A DNA stretch of 18,594 nt, taken from contig CAZTPJ010000072.1 of the NCBI GenBank assembly GCA_964614515.1, positions 1 through 18,594 of the forward strand, in the 5' to 3' direction. Positions 15,405 to 18,594 of this stretch are shown one piece after another. A program made the translations under genes and the position numbers. This stretch comes from CAZTPJ01 sp964614515. Its GTDB lineage: Bacteria > Planctomycetota > Phycisphaerae > Phycisphaerales > UBA1924. The notes beneath the pieces were generated by a model. The model did no database searches, was not told the origin of the DNA, and saw only the letters and a program-made list of their open reading frames with translations. How positions within the stretch are numbered: the stretch's first letter is position 1; each line of letters opens with the position of its first letter.

Positions 15405-15496
15405 ATCGTCGCGCGGTGGCGGGGTCGGCGGGGTCTGTCCGATCTATCATCCTCTCGGTGAGATGGCCGTGATTGACCTGACAGGGGGACCGCAGC

Positions 15497-16036
15497 ATGA
15501 AGATTCAGATGATCGCGTGTGTGGTTGGAGCCGCCGTCGTGCTTGGCGGATGCGTGGGGTATGACACCTGGCCTCCGGTCAAGGGGAGCATCGCGCGGAC
15601 CGACCCGAACCATCCGGCGATGGAAGGGGTGATGATGGCCGGGCTGCGGTGGATGATCGAGCGATATCCGCCGTCGGGGCATGAGGGCCAGGTGGCCGTG
15701 AATGTCCCGCTGGGGATCAAGCCTCTGGTCTATCAGCGGATCGCGCGTGAGGCCGGGCCGCGGGCCGTGCCCTTCACCGACGCGACGGCCGACTTGCCGA
15801 TTTACCACGTCAAGGCGATTCGCGTGCGCGGCCGTCGTGCGGAACTCGACGTGCTGCGTCCGGTATGGGAAATGCCGCGCTCGCCCGATGGCACGCAGGT
15901 CTCGCAGGGGTTCACGCTCTACTTTGAAGGCGGTCTCGAGCCATGGCGCGTGGTGCGACACCGCGAGTGGATGATCGGCGTGATGGACCCGCCGGCGCTG
16001 AATCCGATGCCGGCCGAGGAACCGGCGACACCGTGA
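15497..16036 (+). CDS. Small lipoprotein of unknown function
   Basis: The protein is 179 residues. MKIQMIACVVGAAVVLGGC is a lipoprotein signal peptide with lipobox L16-G17-G18-C19, so the mature protein should be lipid-anchored at Cys19. AGGGGGA lies 7 bases before the ATG. The rest is a small soluble domain with 'MEGVMMAGLRWMIERYPP' and a beta-rich C-terminal half (IYHVKAIRVRGRRAELDVLR, FTLYFEGGLEPWRVVRHREW); the latter half looks like a barrel or cystatin-like sheet, but I recognise no named family. The final ~15 residues are Pro/Ala-rich. Confidence 0.8.
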   Translation: MKIQMIACVVGAAVVLGGCVGYDTWPPVKGSIARTDPNHPAMEGVMMAGLRWMIERYPPSGHEGQVAVNVPLGIKPLVYQRIAREAGPRAVPFTDATADLPIYHVKAIRVRGRRAELDVLRPVWEMPRSPDGTQVSQGFTLYFEGGLEPWRVVRHREWMIGVMDPPALNPMPAEEPATP

Positions 16037-16073
16037 TGTTGGCAACGTGTGCTTCGCCAAACCTACCGCGCCC

Positions 16074-16094
16074 GCACAGGCGAGACGCCTGTGC
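16074..16094. terminator. Perfect 9-bp hairpin between convergent genes (bidirectional terminator or REP)
   Basis: GCACAGGCG-AGA-CGCCTGTGC is a perfect 9-bp stem with a 3-base loop. It lies in the 74 bases separating the lipoprotein stop from the stop of the convergent HEAT-like gene. The core matches the palindrome at 13562-13585. There is no T-tract on either side; the position suits a shared transcription end. Confidence 0.6.
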
Positions 16095-16110
16095 CACCAG
16101 ATCATCAAAC

Positions 16111-17274
16111 TCAGTTCAAGAACCGTCCCGCCGGGAATGAGAACGGCGGTCGCGTGAGCATTTCGAAGATGCCGCGCACGTCGCGGATGAAGGCGGCGTC
16201 GCCTTGGGCATTGGCGGGTTCGAGGTGTCGCGCGAGGTTCGGCGCGGGCACGGGCTGGCCCGCCTCCAGCGCATCCTTGCACAGGAACACGATCGTCTCG
16301 CCGAGAGCCGACAGGGCCACCGCGCTTTGACGCAGGCGGCGCTTGCTCTCGGCGATGTCTTCGGGATCGCCCGCGGCGGGCAGTGCGAACATCCCGCCGT
16401 CGCCCATGCGAACCTGTCGACTCACAAACGCCAGCATGTCGCCGCCAAGCCCCGCGCACGCCAGCACCAGATCCCGCGGCAGCGATCGCGCGAAGATGTC
16501 CTCCGCCAGAACCTGACGCAGATACTCCGCCGCGCCGATGAACGTCGCCACCAACGCCTTGTCCGTCTCGTTGTTCTCGAGTTTCTGCAGCCGTTCCCCG
16601 CACACGGTTGACAGACTCAGCAGCGCCCGCGGGCGAACCGCCGCCAACGCCGACGGCTGGTCGCGCACGGCCGCGGCCATCAACCCGCGAACGTGCATGT
16701 ACGCCACCACCGCGTCGGTCTCGCGAGCCAGGCCATCACGCAAGCGATCCACGATCCACAACACGCGATCCGGCCCGACGGCCGGGGCGCCCGTCTGCAC
16801 CGCGCGAACTGTTCGCGCCATCGCCTGCGCCGCCGCGTATCGCATCACCGCACGCTCATCGCGAATAAACCGATCCAGCGCTTCGAGCGATCGCTCCGTA
16901 GCGACATTCCCAAGCATCTGCACGGCCACGACGGCAAGTTCCGGACGGCCGTGGTCTTCGGCGATCGTCAGCAGGCGCGGCGTGAGGACCTCGCTGCTGG
17001 CGTTTCGATAGGCTGGCGAGATGGCGACGTTGTTGTAGGGACGCGTGATGGCCAGCCGGCCGCGGCGCGAGATCTCCGGGTCTTCGGACTCGAGGTCCAT
17101 GAGTTGCTGGGTGAGGAACTCGCGAATCTGCGCGACCTGCGTGGGACTTGGATTCGGCGCGGTGATGATGTCATCGGGCAAGTCGCGCTGGCCCAAGGCC
17201 ACGCCCGGCGCGAGCCACAACGCCGCCGTCACCAAAACCAGAACCGAGATACGTGCCGCTGTGATAAGGCCCAA
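16111..17274 (-). CDS. Secreted HEAT-like repeat protein of unknown function
   Basis: The protein is 387 residues when started at TTG 17274. That start is preceded at 7 bases by GGTGGAG and immediately yields a clean signal peptide (MGLITAARISVLVLVTAALW, then LAPGVALG, cleavage near 28). The frame extends further upstream, but the added translation is Arg/Gly/Ala-rich, crosses a hairpin-forming repeat and contains no ATG. Residues about 98-160 form helical pairs of HEAT/armadillo character (LAVVAVQMLGNVATERSLEA, then YAAAQAMARTVRA), and the remainder is alpha-helical. Such scaffolds mediate protein contacts; the partner is unknown. Location is periplasmic or extracellular by inference. Confidence 0.75.
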   Translation of the reverse strand: MGLITAARISVLVLVTAALWLAPGVALGQRDLPDDIITAPNPSPTQVAQIREFLTQQLMDLESEDPEISRRGRLAITRPYNNVAISPAYRNASSEVLTPRLLTIAEDHGRPELAVVAVQMLGNVATERSLEALDRFIRDERAVMRYAAAQAMARTVRAVQTGAPAVGPDRVLWIVDRLRDGLARETDAVVAYMHVRGLMAAAVRDQPSALAAVRPRALLSLSTVCGERLQKLENNETDKALVATFIGAAEYLRQVLAEDIFARSLPRDLVLACAGLGGDMLAFVSRQVRMGDGGMFALPAAGDPEDIAESKRRLRQSAVALSALGETIVFLCKDALEAGQPVPAPNLARHLEPANAQGDAAFIRDVRGIFEMLTRPPFSFPAGRFLN

Positions 17275-17281
17275 CGTCGTG

Positions 17282-17288
17282 CTCCACC
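17282..17288 (-). promoter_or_regulatory. Ribosome-binding site supporting a TTG start
   Basis: On the minus strand GGTGGAG precedes TTG 17274-17272 with a 7-base spacer. It is the only good Shine-Dalgarno sequence near the beginning of the HEAT-like gene and decides between the short and long N-terminus. Confidence 0.6.
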
Positions 17289-17300
17289 GCGATCGAGCAG

Positions 17301-17325
17301 CGGGCAGGGATAGCCCTGCTGCCCG
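17301..17325. repeat. GC-rich stem-loop upstream of the HEAT-like gene
   Basis: CGGGCAG (17301-17307) pairs with CTGCCCG (17319-17325). An alternative inner stem GCAGGG-ATAG-CCCTGC (17304-17319) uses overlapping bases, so two mutually exclusive hairpins are possible. It lies in the 239-base gap between the reductase stop and the HEAT-like start, 27 bases before the latter. I see no gene in the rest of the gap. Confidence 0.5.
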
Positions 17326-17513
17326 GGCATATGTCTCCGGCCCGGCCCGCCCTGGCCGCTCACCAAACGCCCCATGAAGGGGGAAACCTACCAATGCGCA
17401 CCCAAAAGGTCAACCCGACCCACGCACCAATCACTCGCTCCCCCCAAAAACCCGACAGCGGCGCGACCCCCTTCCTCTGCCGCATGATATCGCTCGCGAT
17501 GCCGCACATCGCC

Positions 17514-18482
17514 CTAATACACCTCCATGAATACCCGTCGTGTCGGGCGAATCTCCCGTGGGATCATCCGGCGTTGCCACCCGCCGATGTCGCCGAGCAT
17601 GGCCGAGTCCACACGGACATATCGCTCCATCGCTTCGGGCGGCAACATCCGGGCCAACTGCTGAAAAACGCCCAATTCCATGCCCGCGATCCCGCAGATG
17701 TACACCAGCGTCCGCTCGCTCATCAACATCGGGACCAGTCGATCCGATTCCGCCGCCAGACGGCCATCGACGTACATCGGCCGTCCGCCGTCGATCTGCG
17801 CCTCACGGCTCAGCGCTGTCAAATAGCAAAAACCCGAGTCCTCGTTGGCCAGGTTCGTGAAGTGGTCGTGGTATGGCAGGTCGGTGCGGTACGCCGCGCC
17901 CAAAATCAGGACAACCTTCGACGCGGGTGAGGCACGGCGGATGTCCGCGATCATTCCGCGAAACGGCGCGATCCCCGTTCCCGTCGCCAGCAGCACATAG
18001 TCATGCTCCCCCGGCGCGGCCGGAAGCACGAATCGCTTGCCGCTCGGCCCTGTGACCCGCACCTTGTCCCCGGGTTGAAGATCGCACAGGTAGTTGGAAC
18101 ACACGCCGAGAAACAGGCGATGCGTCTCCCAATGCTCCGCGATGGTTCGCTTGACGGTGGTTGAGACGAGTCGGCCCTGGCCGTCTTCGCCGTTGGTGGG
18201 GCAGGCGATGGAGTACAAGCGAACCTTGTGTGAGAGGCCGCGTTCATCGACGCCCGGCGGAATGACGCCGAAAGACTGGCCTGACTTGAAGTTTCCCGCG
18301 AGCCGGGTGTCGGAAATGTCAATCACGATGTGCCGCGTGAAGGATGCGGATTTGTGATCGGTGCAGCGCTCGTTCGAGACGACGATGCCCACGCCCGGCT
18401 GGCTTGGCGGATGCAGGTGCATCTGCACGGGGGAGAGTGTCGGCCCCGGGTCCGCGTCGGTGATCCTTGGTTGCTCGGGCAT
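17514..18482 (-). CDS. Ferredoxin-NADP+ reductase, plant/cyanobacterial type
   Basis: This 322-residue cytoplasmic flavoenzyme transfers electrons between ferredoxin/flavodoxin and NADP(H). The FAD site shows RLYSIA (88-93, the RxYS motif), GVCSNYLCDLQPGD (126-139) and GPSGKRFVLP (145-154). The NADP domain begins LLATGTGIAPFRGM (164-177), followed by VLILGAAYRTDLPYHDHF, YICGIAGMELGVFQQL (261-276) and the C-terminal EVY that stacks on the flavin in the plant-type family. The CSNYLCDL segment marks the plant/cyanobacterial and related bacterial branch rather than the short bacterial Fpr branch. Length is normal for the reductase without extra domains. No strong ribosome site precedes ATG 18482. 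The gene follows the end of another minus-strand gene by 36 bases, so they may be co-transcribed. Confidence 0.93.
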   Translation of the reverse strand: MPEQPRITDADPGPTLSPVQMHLHPPSQPGVGIVVSNERCTDHKSASFTRHIVIDISDTRLAGNFKSGQSFGVIPPGVDERGLSHKVRLYSIACPTNGEDGQGRLVSTTVKRTIAEHWETHRLFLGVCSNYLCDLQPGDKVRVTGPSGKRFVLPAAPGEHDYVLLATGTGIAPFRGMIADIRRASPASKVVLILGAAYRTDLPYHDHFTNLANEDSGFCYLTALSREAQIDGGRPMYVDGRLAAESDRLVPMLMSERTLVYICGIAGMELGVFQQLARMLPPEAMERYVRVDSAMLGDIGGWQRRMIPREIRPTRRVFMEVY

Positions 18483-18518
18483 CGGTGAATTGTTGGCGTG
18501 CGTACGACCCCGCGATCG

Positions 18519-18594
18519 TCAGCTGCCCGTGCCCTCATCGCCCGCAGGCGGCGCGAGGCGATCACGCTCCTGTTGGATGTACTCCGACTCTTCG
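18519..18594 (-). CDS. C-terminal end of a gene running off the right edge
   Basis: The minus-strand frame is open from the right edge to a TGA at 18519-18521 and gives EESEYIQQERDRLAPPAGDE followed by GTGS. The composition (acidic/polar, ending in a short Gly/Ser tail) looks like a real protein terminus, and the 36-base spacing to the reductase start is typical of co-transcribed genes. Too little is present to name a family. Confidence 0.45.
   Translation of the reverse strand, partial: EESEYIQQERDRLAPPAGDEGTGS

Overview
The window is GC-rich, densely coded bacterial DNA that looks like a member of the Planctomycetota, most likely the class Phycisphaerae. The evidence is: a giant secreted protein with an N-terminal LEPR-XLL motif (residues 48-56 contain EALEARQLL); two secreted proteins ending in dockerin-like calcium-loop pairs, one of them with the Cys-containing 'DILDFLCFGN' form typical of that lineage; and small GC-rich palindromes scattered between genes. 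The taxonomic call is inference from protein style, not from a marker gene.

Layout. (a) 1-8292, minus strand: the first 2764 codons of one giant extracellular beta-repeat protein, still open at the left edge. (b) 8293-8903: about 600 bases with no gene I can support. (c) 8904-10630, minus strand, and 10788-11993, plus strand: two divergently transcribed secreted dockerin proteins, one of the 'AVGP..FDKSG' type whose signal peptide lies in a different frame from its body, the other a six-blade Kelch propeller. (d) 11994-12310: a cluster of REP-like repeats. (e) 12311-13507, minus strand: pheA, a chorismate mutase-prephenate dehydratase P-protein. (f) 13685-14596, plus strand: a seven-span membrane protein. 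(g) 14665-15404, plus strand: two tandem paralogous antitoxin genes, each followed by only a fragment of a PIN-domain (VapC-type) toxin. (h) 15497-16036, plus strand: a small lipoprotein. (i) 16111-17274, minus strand: a secreted HEAT-like protein, probably starting at TTG. (j) 17514-18482, minus strand: a plant/cyanobacterial-type ferredoxin-NADP+ reductase, preceded by the C-terminal end of another minus-strand gene that runs off the right edge.

The genes do not form one pathway. The left two thirds is a cell-surface/secretome region (LEPR-XLL, dockerin, Kelch). The right third is housekeeping (phenylalanine synthesis, redox) interrupted by a decayed toxin-antitoxin locus and small palindromic repeats. 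The most notable observations are the double antitoxin with two differently truncated toxins, the repeat cluster beside pheA, the broken signal-peptide junction at about 10575-10585, and a 71-residue ungapped internal duplication inside the giant protein. I see no convincing sign of a wholly new defence or biosynthetic system.
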